Part shown: positions 12,047 to 12,054 of the stretch, in pieces
Layout: each line of letters starts with the position of its first letter
Numbering within the stretch: position 1 is the stretch's first letter
Notes under the pieces: generated by a model
Told to the model about the DNA's origin: nothing
The model's input: only the letters and a program-made list of their open reading frames with translations
The model's database searches: none
From: an uncultured Bacilli bacterium
Lineage (GTDB): Bacteria; Bacillota_I; Bacilli_A; RF39; UBA660
Assembly (NCBI GenBank): GCA_944358685.1
Contig: CALVRQ010000019.1
Span: forward strand, 1 to 12,054
Direction of reading: 5' to 3'
DNA length: 12,054 bases
Made by a program: the position numbers and the translations under genes

Positions 12047-12054
12047 ATGCATTG
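12047..12054 (+). CDS. Start of a gene continuing beyond the window
   Basis: GGTGGG (12036-12041) is followed 5 bases later by ATG (12047), then CAT and two bases of a third codon. Together with the promoter and leader this marks a gene start, but the product cannot be named from two codons. Confidence 0.5.

Overview
The window is a gene-dense, strongly AT-rich stretch of bacterial chromosome that looks like core genome of a low-GC Firmicute (Bacilli). A relative of the Mollicutes, or one of the reduced uncultured gut-type Bacilli lineages, is plausible. The grounds are a type B RNase P RNA, GpsB, a LexA box of Gram-positive type at recA, ScpA/ScpB, strong AGGAGG-type ribosome binding sites and a heavy bias to T- and A-ending codons. 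All Trp codons seen in the conserved genes are TGG. TGA appears to be a stop only once, against nine TAA and six TAG. No species is claimed. There is no transposase, phage structural gene, CRISPR array or attachment site.

Layout. 1-3992 (+): the 3' end of frr (ribosome recycling factor), an AI-2E-family membrane protein, a phage-type deoxynucleoside monophosphate kinase, and a strikingly short alanyl-tRNA synthetase. 4097-4585 (+): a single-gene unit for a small DUF4116-like protein with its own promoter and terminator. 4565-6416 (+): gpsB, the RNase P RNA gene rnpB (its P1 helix starts inside the gpsB stop region), a RodZ-like HTH membrane protein, and pgsA. gpsB-rnpB and rodZ-like-pgsA-recA each match gene orders known in Bacillus, but cinA (usually between pgsA and recA) is missing and the two blocks are joined. 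6432-7550 (+): recA with LexA box, promoter and terminator. 7547-8270 (+): a single-gene unit for a Pro/Thr/Val repeat protein with a C-terminal membrane anchor. 8266-9112 (-): a two-gene island with a small two-TM protein followed by a DUF3603/UPF0736-like protein. 9178-11469 (+): scpA, scpB and a Ca2+/Na+ exchanger in one tightly packed unit. 11468-11656 (+): tRNA-Leu(CAA) and a terminator. 11683-12054 (+): an unrecognised 91-residue protein, then a strong promoter, a 5'-leader hairpin and the first codons of a gene that leaves the window.

How the genes fit together. Most are housekeeping: translation (frr, alaS, tRNA-Leu, RNase P RNA), nucleotide supply (dNMP kinase), cell shape and envelope (gpsB, rodZ-like, pgsA), and chromosome maintenance (recA, scpA, scpB). 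Packing is extreme. Several genes end inside their own terminator hairpin, several promoters begin in the T-tract of the previous terminator, and many genes overlap or abut. The best candidates for something not well described are the doubly shortened AlaRS, the repeat/tail-anchor protein, the minus-strand small-membrane-protein/DUF3603 pair, and the leader and trailer RNA structures near the right end.
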